Assembly (NCBI GenBank): GCA_036154955.1 | Contig: JAYZWL010000067.1 | Location: 68,990-132,989 of the forward strand | Direction: 5' to 3' | Source: Albimonas sp036154955 | Lineage (GTDB): Bacteria; Pseudomonadota; Alphaproteobacteria; Rhodobacterales; Rhodobacteraceae | Length of the DNA: 64,000 bases | Shown here: piece after piece, positions 53,523 through 61,178 of the stretch | Layout of the letters: each line of letters begins with the position of its first letter | How positions within the stretch are numbered: position 1 is the first letter of the stretch | Position numbers and translations under genes: made by a program | The notes under the pieces: model-generated | What the model was told of the DNA's origin: nothing | The model's database searches: none | The model's input: only the letters and a program-made list of their open reading frames with translations

Positions 53523-54248
53523 TCAGTCGGCCTGGGGCGTGTTGATCACCGCCGCCGAGGCGACGGGCTGCGTTCCGTCGATGCGCGTCACCGTCTCCCC
53601 GAGCGCGGTGGCGAGCTGCACCGAAGCGTTGGTGCGGTTGCGCGGCGCCTCCCCTTCCGGGATCACCAGCGCGGTCGGCCCGCCCTTGGGCTCCGACCCG
53701 ATGCGGCCGTTCTGCGGACCCGGCGTCGGCACCTCTCCGGCGGCCAGCGCGTCGAGGATCTCCGCGAAGCGCTCCGTGGTCAGGTCCTCGTAGAAGTCCT
53801 TGCCGATCTGCACCATGGGCGCGTTCGAGCAGGCGCCGAGGCACTCGACCTCCTCCCACGAAAACAGGCCGTCCCGGTAGACGGTGTGCGCCTTCGGGCC
53901 GATCTTCTCCTGGCAGACGCCGATCAGGTCCTCCGCCCCGCAGATCATGCAGGAGGTGGTGCCGCAGACCTGGACGTGAATGCGGCCGACCGGGGCGAGC
54001 TGGAACATGAAGTAGAAGGACGCGACCTCCAGCACCCGGATCTGGGCCATGCCGAGCATGTCGGCCACGACCTCGATGATCGGGCGGGAGATCCAGCCCT
54101 CCTGCTCCTGCGCCCGCCACAGAAGCGGGATCACCGCGGAGGCCTGCCGCCCCTCGGGATACTTGGCGATCTGCCCCTTGGCCCATTCCAGATTGGCGGG
54201 CGTGAAGGCGAAGCTCTCGGGCTGCTCGTGGTGAAGTCTGCGAAGCAT
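53523..54248 (-). CDS. nuoE: NADH-quinone oxidoreductase subunit E
   Basis: NuoE (24 kDa-type) carries cluster N1a in a thioredoxin-like domain. The 241-residue protein has the four ligands C95, C100, C136 and C140 (CGTTSC and CLGAC). The last ~70 residues form a Pro/Gly-rich extension (AGEVPTPGPQNGRIGSEPK) ending in a short helical and strand segment; this matches the long NuoE of Rhodobacter and Paracoccus rather than the 166-residue E. coli subunit. The ATG overlaps the nuoD stop as TGATG. Confidence 0.95.
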   Translation of the reverse strand: MLRRLHHEQPESFAFTPANLEWAKGQIAKYPEGRQASAVIPLLWRAQEQEGWISRPIIEVVADMLGMAQIRVLEVASFYFMFQLAPVGRIHVQVCGTTSCMICGAEDLIGVCQEKIGPKAHTVYRDGLFSWEEVECLGACSNAPMVQIGKDFYEDLTTERFAEILDALAAGEVPTPGPQNGRIGSEPKGGPTALVIPEGEAPRNRTNASVQLATALGETVTRIDGTQPVASAAVINTPQAD

Positions 54249-55453
54249 CAGCGATCGATCTCCCCGAACACCACGTCGAGCGAGCCCAGGATGGCCGCGA
54301 CATCCGCGAGCTGATGGCCCCGGCAGATGTGGTCCATGGCCGCGAGGTGCGGATAGCCCGGCGCGCGCAGCTTGGCGCGGTAGGGCTTGTTGGTGCCGTC
54401 GGCGACCAGGTAGACGCCGAATTCGCCCTTGGGGGCCTCGACCGCGGCGTAGACTTCGCCGGCCGGGACGTGGAACCCTTCGGTATAGAGCTTGAAGTGG
54501 TGGATGAGCGCCTCCATCGAGGTCTTCATCTCGGCCCGCTTCGGAGGGGCGAGCTTGCCGCGGTGCATCACCGGCTCGCCCTTGCATTTGTCCAGCTTCT
54601 CAAGGCACTGGCGCATGATCTTCACGCTCTCCCGCATCTCTTCCATGCGGCAGAGATAGCGGTCGTAGCAGTCGCCGTTCTTGCCGAGCGGGATGTTGAA
54701 CTCCAGCTCGTTGTAGCACTCGTAAGGCTGGGCGCGGCGCAGGTCCCAGGCGAGGCCGGAGCCGCGCACCATCACGCCCGAGAAGCCCCAGGCCTGCGCC
54801 TCCTCCTTCGACACCACGGCGATGTCGACGTTGCGCTGCTTGAAGATGCGGTTGTCGGTCAGCAGACCTTCGAGGTCGTCGAGCGTCTTCAGGAACGGAC
54901 CGGTCCATTCCATCATATCGGCGCAAAGCTCCGGCGTCAGGTCCTGATGGACCCCGCCGGGGCGGAAATAGGCGGCGTGAAGCCGGGCCCCGCAGGCGCG
55001 CTCATAGAAGATCATCAGGTCTTCGCGCGGCTCGAAGCCCCAGAGCGGCGGGGTCAGCGCGCCCACGTCCATCGCCTGCGTGGTGACGTTGAGCAGGTGG
55101 TTGAGGATGCGCCCGATCTCGCAGAACAGCACCCGGATCAGCTGGGCGCGCTTGGGAACCTCGACCCCGACCAGCTTCTCGATGGCCAGGCACCAGGCAT
55201 GCTCCTGGTTCATCGGGGCCACGTAGTCGAGCCGGTCGAAATAGGGGAGGTTCTGCAGGTAGGTGCGGCTCTCCATCAGCTTTTCGGTGCCGCGATGCAG
55301 CAGGCCGATATGCGGATCGACCCGCTCCACCACCTCGCCGTCGAGCTCCAGCACCATGCGCAGCACGCCGTGCGCCGCCGGGTGCTGGGGGCCGAAGTTG
55401 ATGTTGAAGTTGCGGATGCGCTGCTCGGGCGTCTGGAAATCCGTGCCGTCCAT
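54248..55453 (-). CDS. nuoD: NADH-quinone oxidoreductase subunit D
   Basis: NuoD (49 kDa-type) forms the quinone-binding pocket with NuoB. The 401-residue protein contains NFNINFGPQHPAAHGVLRMVLELDGE (quoted in part: FGPQHPAAHGVLRMVLELDG) with the quinone-site histidine, HIGLLHRGTEKLMES, YFDRLDYVAPMNQEHAW with the quinone-site tyrosine context, and DVVFGEIDR at the end. The ATG overlaps the nuoC stop (TGATG). It is a separate gene here, not fused to nuoC as in E. coli. Confidence 0.96.
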   Translation of the reverse strand: MDGTDFQTPEQRIRNFNINFGPQHPAAHGVLRMVLELDGEVVERVDPHIGLLHRGTEKLMESRTYLQNLPYFDRLDYVAPMNQEHAWCLAIEKLVGVEVPKRAQLIRVLFCEIGRILNHLLNVTTQAMDVGALTPPLWGFEPREDLMIFYERACGARLHAAYFRPGGVHQDLTPELCADMMEWTGPFLKTLDDLEGLLTDNRIFKQRNVDIAVVSKEEAQAWGFSGVMVRGSGLAWDLRRAQPYECYNELEFNIPLGKNGDCYDRYLCRMEEMRESVKIMRQCLEKLDKCKGEPVMHRGKLAPPKRAEMKTSMEALIHHFKLYTEGFHVPAGEVYAAVEAPKGEFGVYLVADGTNKPYRAKLRAPGYPHLAAMDHICRGHQLADVAAILGSLDVVFGEIDR

Positions 55454-56058
55454 CACTTCGCCCCCGCTTTCTGGTCGCCGGGGAGGATGTATTCCGCGCC
55501 CTCCCACGGGCTCATGAAGTCGAACTGCCGGTAGTCCTGGGTCAGCTTGACGGGCTCGTAGACCACGCGCTTGGCCTCCTCGTCGTAGCGGACCTCGACA
55601 TAGCCGGTGGTCGGGAAATCCTTGCGCAGCGGATGGCCGCGGAAGCCGTAGTCGGTCAGGATCCGCCGCAGGTCCGGATGGCCGGAGAACAGCACGCCGT
55701 ACATATCGAACACCTCCCGCTCGAACCAGTCGGCGGAGGGGTGGACGTCGGTGATCGAGGGCGCGATCTCGTCCTCCCGCACCCGGGCCTTGAGCCGGAT
55801 GCGCAGGTTCTGGCGCATGGACAGGAAGTGATAGACCAGATCGAACCGCTGTTCGCGCGCCGGCCAGTCGACGCCGGTGACGTCGACCAGGGTGGTGAAC
55901 TGGCAGGCGGGGTCGTCCCGCAGGAACTTCACCGCGTCGGGGATCTTGTCGAGCGCGACCAGCACGGTCAGCTCGCCCACGGCGATCTCGGACGAGATCA
56001 CCGCCTCGGGCAGCCGCGCTTCCATGAGCGCGGCGATCTCTGCGAGGGCTTCGGACAT
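55453..56058 (-). CDS. nuoC: NADH-quinone oxidoreductase subunit C
   Basis: NuoC (30 kDa-type) is a peripheral-arm structural subunit. The 201-residue protein shows FTTLVDVTGVDWPAREQRFD, LVYHFLSMRQNLRIRLK, the signature PSADWFEREVFDMYGVLFSGHPDLRRILTDYGFRGHPLRKDFP (quoted in part: WFEREVFDMYGVLFSGHPD and GHPLRKDFP). The start MSEALAEIAALMEARLPE is supported by family length. There is a 38-base gap from nuoB. Confidence 0.96.
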   Translation of the reverse strand: MSEALAEIAALMEARLPEAVISSEIAVGELTVLVALDKIPDAVKFLRDDPACQFTTLVDVTGVDWPAREQRFDLVYHFLSMRQNLRIRLKARVREDEIAPSITDVHPSADWFEREVFDMYGVLFSGHPDLRRILTDYGFRGHPLRKDFPTTGYVEVRYDEEAKRVVYEPVKLTQDYRQFDFMSPWEGAEYILPGDQKAGAK

Positions 56059-56096
56059 CGGCTGGGCGTCTCCCTGGCTCGTTGAGGTCCGCCCGC

Positions 56097-56651
56097 TCAG
56101 CGGGCGATCACCCCGGTGCGCCTGATCTTTCGCTGAAGCTGGAGGATGCCGTAAAGCAGCGCCTCCGCCGTCGGGGGGCAACCGGGGACGTAAATGTCCA
56201 CCGGCACCACGCGGTCGCAGCCGCGCACCACCGAATAGGAATAGTGATAGTAGCCGCCGCCATTGGCGCAGGAGCCCATGGAGATGACGTAGCGCGGCTC
56301 CGGCATCTGGTCGTAGACCTTGCGCAGCGCCGGGGCCATCTTGTTGGTCAGCGTGCCGGCCACGATCATCACGTCGGACTGGCGCGGGGAGGCGCGCGGC
56401 GCGAAGCCGAACCGCTCCACGTCGTAGCGCGGCATGGAGGTGTGCATCATCTCCACCGCGCAGCAGGCGAGCCCGAAGGTCATCCAGAACAGCGAGCCGG
56501 TGCGCGCCCAGTTGATGACGTCGTCGGCGGTGGTGAGCAGAAAGCCCTTGTCCGCCAGCTCGTCCGACAGGTTGCGGGCGAAGATGTCCTTGTCGGCGCC
56601 GGCCGCGGTGGCCAGCGCGGGCGAGGAGGCGTGGCCGCCGGTCACTGCCAT
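56097..56651 (-). CDS. nuoB: NADH-quinone oxidoreductase subunit B
   Basis: NuoB holds cluster N2, the last electron donor to quinone. The 184-residue product has the N2 ligands: tandem C63-C64 (GLACCAVEMMH), C128 (GSCANGGGYYHYS) and C158 (YVPGCPPTAEAL). The N-terminal ~20 residues (GGHASSPALATAAGADKD) are variable. The ATG lies ten bases inside the end of nuoA, so the two are translated in overlap. Confidence 0.96.
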   Translation of the reverse strand: MAVTGGHASSPALATAAGADKDIFARNLSDELADKGFLLTTADDVINWARTGSLFWMTFGLACCAVEMMHTSMPRYDVERFGFAPRASPRQSDVMIVAGTLTNKMAPALRKVYDQMPEPRYVISMGSCANGGGYYHYSYSVVRGCDRVVPVDIYVPGCPPTAEALLYGILQLQRKIRRTGVIAR

Positions 56652-57007
56652 TCCAGCGCTCCCTTCTTCCATTCGTAGGCGAAGCCGATGGTCAGCACCG
56701 CGAGGAACACCATCATCGACCAGAACCCGAAGAGCCCGACATCCTGGAAGGCCACGGCCCAGGGGAACAGGAAGGCGATCTCGAGGTCGAAGATGATGAA
56801 CAGGATCGAGACGAGGTAGAAGCGCACGTCGAATTTCATGCGCGCGTCGTCGAAGGCGTTGAAGCCGCACTCGTAGGCGGAGATCTTCTCGGCGTCCGGC
56901 CGACGCACGGCGAGCACCACGGCGGCGAGGATCAGGACCAGCCCCAGGCCGATGGCCAGCGCGAGGAAGATCAGGATCGGAAGATATTCGCGCAGCAGGT
57001 CGTCCAT
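56642..57007 (-). CDS. nuoA: NADH-quinone oxidoreductase subunit A
   Basis: NuoA is a three-helix membrane subunit near the quinone channel. The 121-residue product has YLPILIFLALAIGLGLVLIL, the conserved loop EKISAYECGFNAFDDARMKFDVRFYLV (quoted in part: AYECGFNAFDDARMKFDVRF) with the loop cysteine, and the final helix ending VLTIGFAYEWKKGALEWQ. GGGAGGG sits five bases before the ATG. It is the first gene of the complex I unit; a possible promoter lies 70 bases upstream. Confidence 0.95.
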   Translation of the reverse strand: MDDLLREYLPILIFLALAIGLGLVLILAAVVLAVRRPDAEKISAYECGFNAFDDARMKFDVRFYLVSILFIIFDLEIAFLFPWAVAFQDVGLFGFWSMMVFLAVLTIGFAYEWKKGALEWQ

Positions 57008-57504
57008 GGGCCCTCCCGCTGGCCGCGGACAGAGGCGCCGACCTCGGCGCGCGTCCCGGCGTTCCAGACGCGCTCACGTCTATAACCGCGGCGCGGCGAG
57101 GTCAACAAAGGGAGACGAACGGATCGGGGTCGAATTGGGGCCGGAATTCGGAGTTTTTTAACCATACGTCGCGGCAAGGCGCTGATAACGCGCCCGAATC
57201 GCGAGGCGGTTTCGGTATGCGCCTGCATGCCGCGGTTCTGCTGCGCTGCGAAAGGGCGCGCCGGAACGGCACGGATGCGGCCGCGGGACGATGACGGAGA
57301 CTCGGCGGGGTTGCGGAACGCGCGCCGCATCCCCATGGCGGCGGCCGACTTGCGGCGCGACGCGGCATGGTTCGCCCGGCGATGGGTCCCCGGATCGCGC
57401 GACGTCCGTCGTTCCGAACACCCGGTGTCCCCGGAGGGAATTCTCACTATCGGAAGGGGCCGCCCGTCGGTCGAAGATCCTGACCCGGGCGAGGATGGCG
57501 GCGA
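57008..57504. other. Intergenic region between tRNA-Asp and nuoA
   Basis: This 497-base gap has the nuo promoter candidate (57079-57105), a TTAACCAT string (57158-57165) that matches the CtrA half-site of alphaproteobacteria, and otherwise GC-rich DNA without a credible gene. Open frames through it on either strand have shadow-like composition, and one overlaps the tRNA. Confidence 0.5.
57079..57105 (-). promoter_or_regulatory. Candidate promoter of the nuo operon
   Basis: Reading leftwards, TTGACC (57105-57100) and TATAGA (57084-57079) are separated by 15 bases, about 72 bases ahead of nuoA. The -35 is good and the spacing short. No other pair in the gap is better. Confidence 0.4.
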
Positions 57505-57581
57505 TGGCGCGGTTGACGGGGCTCGAACCCGCGACCCCCGGCGTGACAGGCCGGTACTCTAACCAACTGAGCTACAACCGC
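57505..57581 (-). tRNA. tRNA-Asp (anticodon GTC)
   Basis: Reading the minus strand, the gene begins GCGGTTG, followed by a D-arm TAGCTCAGTTGGTTAGAGTA, an anticodon arm CCGGC-CTGTCAC-GCCGG with anticodon GTC, a T-arm GCGGG-TTCGAGC-CCCGT and the 3' acceptor CAACCGC, discriminator G and encoded CCA. All four stems pair. This is the standard alphaproteobacterial tRNA-Asp reading GAC and GAU. It is 77 nt with CCA and stands alone, upstream of nuoA by about 500 bases in the same direction. Confidence 0.97.
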
Positions 57582-57910
57582 AGCCGCCGTCCCGTCCGGT
57601 GCTTCGAGCCGCCTGCGTCGCAGTCCGCGTCGCCGCCCCGTCGGGAGTGCCGGGTTGATATTCGCGCCGGCGGGGGGCGTCAAGGGCCCCCGAGCGAAAT
57701 TCCTTCGCCAATTTCGAAACCGCGCCGGAACCTCCGCGGGCGAGGAGGCGGGCGCGGTCACATTCCCTCGCGCCCCCCTGCGTCAGGCGCATCGCCGGCT
57801 GGCCGCGGCCCGGCCGGGGCGCCATATGAAGGCGCGGGCCGCGACCCGCCGCCCGTCCTCCCGCCCCTTCCCGCCGGGCTCCGCCCGCCCCTCTCACCGG
57901 AGATCCCGCC
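57582..57910. other. Intergenic region tRNA-Asp to TerB-like gene
   Basis: Apart from the tRNA promoter candidate at 57655-57683, I see no gene or strong structure in these 329 bases. The flanking genes are divergent, so promoters for both must be here. Confidence 0.5.
57655..57683 (-). promoter_or_regulatory. Candidate promoter of tRNA-Asp
   Basis: Reading leftwards, TTGACG (57683-57678) and TATCAA (57660-57655) are spaced by exactly 17 bases, about 74 bases upstream of the mature tRNA 5' end, implying a leader of roughly 65 nt removed by RNase P. The rest of the 329-base gap to the terB-like gene shows nothing. Confidence 0.5.
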
Positions 57911-58348
57911 ATGCTTCGCTCGCTCCTCGCCCTGCTCGCCGCCCCGGATCCGGCCCCGCTTCCCCAGGACGCGGCCCGGCTGGCGCTGGCGGCGCTGATG
58001 GTGCGGGCGGCGCGGGCGGACGGGGATTACGAGGCGCGGGAACGGGCGGTGATCCTCTCCGCCCTCGCCGCGCGGCATGGCCTCGGCGCGGCGGAGGCCG
58101 AGGCCCTGACCGCGGAGGCCGAGCAGGTCGAGGCCGAGGCCCCCGACACGGTGCGATTCACCCGGGCCCTGAAGCACGCGGTGCCGATCGAGGACCGGGC
58201 GGCGCTGCTGGAGGCGATCTGGTCCGTCGCCCTCGCCGACGGCCGCCGCGATCCGGAGGAGGACGCCTTCCTGCGCCAGCTCGCCCCCCTGCTGGGGGTG
58301 GAGGACCGCGACAGCGCGCTCGCCCGTCGCCGCGCCGAACGCGGCTGA
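57911..58348 (+). CDS. TerB-family protein
   Basis: The 145-residue all-helical protein matches the TerB/COG4103 group: LALAALMVRAARADGDYEARER is the EF-hand-like acidic helix (ADGDYE), followed by ALLEAIWSVALADGRRDPEEDAFL with a second acidic repeat (ADGRRDPEE) and LLGVEDRDSALARRRAE. TerB was named from tellurite-resistance operons, but stand-alone COG4103 proteins in alphaproteobacteria have no proven role and may bind metal ions. It is preceded by GGAGATCCCGCC and followed by a 383-base gap and an M20 peptidase. Confidence 0.8.
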   Translation: MLRSLLALLAAPDPAPLPQDAARLALAALMVRAARADGDYEARERAVILSALAARHGLGAAEAEALTAEAEQVEAEAPDTVRFTRALKHAVPIEDRAALLEAIWSVALADGRRDPEEDAFLRQLAPLLGVEDRDSALARRRAERG

Positions 58349-58731
58349 CCGGGCGGGGCCGACCGGCGGCGAGCGCGCGAATGCGCCGCGTCTCGCGCCC
58401 GCGCACGGCGCCGTCGCGCCCGCGGCGCGCGGCGTCGGGTCCGCGGCCCGACCGCATCCTGCCGCGCGGCCGCATTCCGCTCTCGCCCCGAGGCTCCGCG
58501 TCGCGGCTCCCCGGCCCCCGCCCGGGTCCCGACCGGACCGCCGGCCCCCTGCCCGCCCGCGCCCCGTCGCCGCGCGCCGCGGGCGCCTGGGCACGGCCTG
58601 GCGCGCGCGGGCCGCGGCGCCTGCGTCACGCCGCCCCCCGGTTGCCAAGCCCCGCGCCCGGCGCCACGCTCCGCCCCGGTTCCCGGCCGCCGCGCCGGCC
58701 CCTCCCCCGCCTCGCCCGACCGGAGCGCGCC
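58349..58731. other. Extremely GC-rich intergenic region
   Basis: These 383 bases between the TerB-like gene and the M20 dipeptidase are nearly all G and C. Open frames exist in several phases on both strands but consist of Arg/Pro/Ala/Gly runs with no conserved motif, so I call no gene. No promoter hexamers are visible. Confidence 0.5.
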
Positions 58732-60141
58732 ATGTCCCATCCCGCCCTGCCCGCCGTTCTCGACCGGCTCGACGCCGATCTCGACGCCGCCGTCGACCGC
58801 CTGTTCGACCTGCTGCGCTTCCAGTCGATCTCCACCGACCCCGCCTACAAGCCCGCCTGCGCCGAGGCCGCGGCCTGGCTGGTGGCGGAGCTGAACGGCC
58901 TGGGCTTCAAGGCCGAGCTGCGCGCCACCCCCGGCCACCCGATGGTGGTCGCCCATGGCGACGCGCTGGCCGACCCCGCCTCCGACGCGCCGTCGCTGCT
59001 GTTCTACGGCCATTACGACGTGCAGCCGGTCGACCCGCTGTCGCTGTGGAACGCAGACCCCTTCGCCCCCGCCGTCGAAACTCTGCCCGACGGCAGGAAG
59101 GTGATCCGCGCCCGCGGCGCCGCCGACGACAAGGGCCAGCTGATGACCTTCGTCGAGGCCTGCCGCGCCTGGAAGGCCGAGACCGGGACCCTGCCCGCGA
59201 AGATCTCCATCCTGTTCGAGGGGGAGGAGGAATCGGGCTCGCCCTCGCTGATCCCGTTCCTGGAGGCGAATCGCGAGGAGCTGTCCCGCGACCTCGCCCT
59301 GATCTGCGACACCGGCATGTTCGATCCGAAGACGCCGGCCATCTCCACGATGCTGCGCGGCATGATGGGCGAGGAGATCACCGTCAAGGCCGCGTCGCGC
59401 GACCTGCATTCGGGCATGTATGGCGGCCCGGCCTCCAACCCGGTGCGGGTTCTGGCGAAGATCCTCGCCGCCCTGCATGACGAGACCGGGCGGGTGACCA
59501 TCCCCGGCTTCTACGACGACGTGGACGACATCTCGCCCGAGCTCGCCCGACAGTGGGAGGCGCTGCCCTTCTCCGCGGCCGAATTCCTCGGCGCGGTGGG
59601 CCTGGAGATCCCGGCGGGCGAGGCCGGCCGCTCGGCGCTGGAGCAGATCTGGGCGCGCCCGACCTGCGAGTTCAACGGCGTCACCGGCGGCTACACGGGC
59701 GAGGGCTTCAAGACCGTGATCGCGGCGGAGGCGTCGGCCAAGATCTCCTGCCGGCTCGTCTCCCGCCAGGACCCCGAGAAGATCCGCGCCGCGTTCCGCG
59801 AGCAGGTGGCGGCGCTGGTTCCGGCGGATTGCGAGGTGGTGTTCAAGCGCCACGGCTCGTCGCCCGCGGTGGTGATGGACGTGACCGCGCCGGAATTCGA
59901 GGCGGCCCGCCAGGCGTTGTCGGCGGAATGGGAGACGGAGGCGGCCTTCATCGGCTGCGGCGGCTCGATCCCCATCGCAGGGCATTTCCAGAAGCTGCTG
60001 GGCATGGAGTCGCTGCTGATCGGCTTCGGCAACGACGACGACGGCATCCACTCGCCCAACGAGAAATACGATCTGGAGAGCTTCCGGAAGGGGGCCCGCT
60101 CCTGGGCGCGGGTGCTGGGCGAACTCAGCGGATTGAGCTGA
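58732..60141 (+). CDS. M20 family dipeptidase (CNDP-like metallopeptidase)
   Basis: This 469-residue dinuclear zinc peptidase has the M20 ligands in order: FYGHYDVQPVDP (first zinc His), ARGAADDKGQLM (bridging Asp), FEGEEESGSPS (catalytic Glu and ligand Glu), an RDLHSGMYGGP dimerisation-domain segment, and the final GCGGSIPIAGHFQKLLG plus HSPNEKYDLESF with the last His. The motif forms are those of the CNDP/dipeptidase branch rather than succinyl-diaminopimelate desuccinylase. The start MSHPALPAVLDRL is chosen over a long shadow frame; it has CGGAGCGCG upstream. The likely role is cytosolic cleavage of dipeptides; substrate not defined. Confidence 0.9.
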   Translation: MSHPALPAVLDRLDADLDAAVDRLFDLLRFQSISTDPAYKPACAEAAAWLVAELNGLGFKAELRATPGHPMVVAHGDALADPASDAPSLLFYGHYDVQPVDPLSLWNADPFAPAVETLPDGRKVIRARGAADDKGQLMTFVEACRAWKAETGTLPAKISILFEGEEESGSPSLIPFLEANREELSRDLALICDTGMFDPKTPAISTMLRGMMGEEITVKAASRDLHSGMYGGPASNPVRVLAKILAALHDETGRVTIPGFYDDVDDISPELARQWEALPFSAAEFLGAVGLEIPAGEAGRSALEQIWARPTCEFNGVTGGYTGEGFKTVIAAEASAKISCRLVSRQDPEKIRAAFREQVAALVPADCEVVFKRHGSSPAVVMDVTAPEFEAARQALSAEWETEAAFIGCGGSIPIAGHFQKLLGMESLLIGFGNDDDGIHSPNEKYDLESFRKGARSWARVLGELSGLS

Positions 60142-60580
60142 ACCCGGACGGGCGCACGGGCGGACGGGCCGGCGAGGCGCCGCGCCCCGCGCCCGCCAGG
60201 CCGGCCCCGGACGCCCGCGGCGCGCGGCGGCCGACCGCGGGCGGCGAGGGGCGCGGGGCTCATCCGGAACGCAGGACGGGCGGCGCCGCGCTGCCGGCGC
60301 CTGCCGTCGGGACGCTTCGCCGCCGGGCCTCGGCCTCGGCGCCCCGTCATTACTGCGAAGGCGTGGCGCGCGAAGGCCTGGCGCGCGAAGGCGCGGCGCT
60401 CGACGGCGTGACGCACGAAGGCGTGGCGCTCGACGGGGCGGCGCGCGCGCCGCAACCGCCCCTTGGCGGCTCCGCCTGCGCCCCCGGATCCGCGCGCCGC
60501 GGGCGGAACCGTCCCGCGGGCGATCGCGCGACGCGGCGCCTGCGCTCCGGCCCAGTCCGCAAAGGTCAGATCAGATCAGG
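60142..60580. other. 439-base intergenic region with a minisatellite
   Basis: Between the convergent dipeptidase (+) and a small hypothetical gene (-) lies GC-rich DNA with one notable feature, the six-unit 15-bp tandem repeat at 60355-60444. Frames that cross it have pentapeptide periodicity simply because 15 is a multiple of three. I call no gene and see no clear terminator. Confidence 0.5.
60355..60444. repeat. Tandem repeat, six units of 15 bp
   Basis: Units are GCGAAGGCGTGGCGC, GCGAAGGCCTGGCGC, GCGAAGGCGCGGCGC, TCGACGGCGTGACGC, ACGAAGGCGTGGCGC and TCGACGGGGCGGCGC. Positions 2-4 and 6-8 (CGA, GGC in most) and the last four (GCGC or ACGC) are the most constant. Two unit types (GCGAAG and TCGACG) alternate at the end, suggesting a secondary 30-bp period. 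It lies between genes, 213 bases after the dipeptidase stop. Confidence 0.85.
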
Positions 60581-60943
60581 TCAGCTTCGCCGCCCGGCGC
60601 GGCCTCCGCGGCGGGCCGGGGCGCGGGCGGCGGCGGTCAGCCCCTCCGCCAGAACCGCGGTCATCGGGTGGTCCGGCGCGGCGGCGGCGTAGCGCGCATG
60701 CAGGGCGGCGATGGCCTCCGGGCGCCCCTCGCCTCCCGACCGGCCCAGCGCCCAGTCGAAGAAGATCGCCCGCGCCGCCTCGGCGGTCAGGTCCGCCATG
60801 CGGTAGGCCTCCGCGATCAGCCCCCGCGGGTCGTTGGCCGGGTCGTCGGATTTCGGCGGGACCGGGTTCGTCCGGACGGCGTCCGCCGGGTTCGAGCTCG
60901 CCGGGTTTGAGTTCGCCGGGGCGGGACGGGGCGCATCTGTCAT
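60581..60943 (-). CDS. Conserved hypothetical protein next to the CysQ-like phosphatase
   Basis: The 120-residue soluble protein has a Pro/Asn-rich N-terminal third (MTDAPRPAPANSNPASSNP) and a compact helical domain: GLIAEAYRMADLTAEAARAIFFDWALG, quoted in part as AEAYRMADLTAEAARAIFFD, then AIAALHARYAAAAPDHPMTAVLAEGL. I recognise the EAYR...IFxDWAL...PDHPMTxVL pattern as a small family carried next to inositol-monophosphatase-like genes in Rhodobacterales, without known function. The ATG at 60943 is chosen because the domain begins soon after; the longer frame adds only Arg/Ala shadow. It is 235 bases downstream of the phosphatase on the same strand. Confidence 0.6.
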   Translation of the reverse strand: MTDAPRPAPANSNPASSNPADAVRTNPVPPKSDDPANDPRGLIAEAYRMADLTAEAARAIFFDWALGRSGGEGRPEAIAALHARYAAAAPDHPMTAVLAEGLTAAARAPARRGGRAGRRS

Positions 60944-61178
60944 CTCGGGCTCGCGGCTCGGCGTTCGGCCCGGTTCTCGGCGCGCGCAGGCGGCGCGCGA
61001 CCGGCGCGGGTCGGGACGGGGGCGTCGCGCATCGGGCGACGGCTCAGCTATGCGCGCCGCCCCCCGCGGCGCAAGCCGGTTCCCGACCCGGCGGGCGCCG
61101 GATGCGGCGCCGCCCGCGGATCGCGCGGCCTGCGCCCGTCTCCCCGCCCGTCTCGTCCCGGGCGCGCCGCCCGGCGGC

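Noticed and set aside
57227..57562. A 111-codon plus-strand frame between nuoA and tRNA-Asp
   Set aside because: It overlaps the tRNA on the opposite strand and has no conserved features.
60301..60455. Pentapeptide-repeat protein across the 15-bp array
   Set aside because: The periodicity follows from 15 being divisible by three; neither strand offers a plausible start, ribosome site or conserved flanking domain, and the residues do not fit the A(D/N)LxX consensus.
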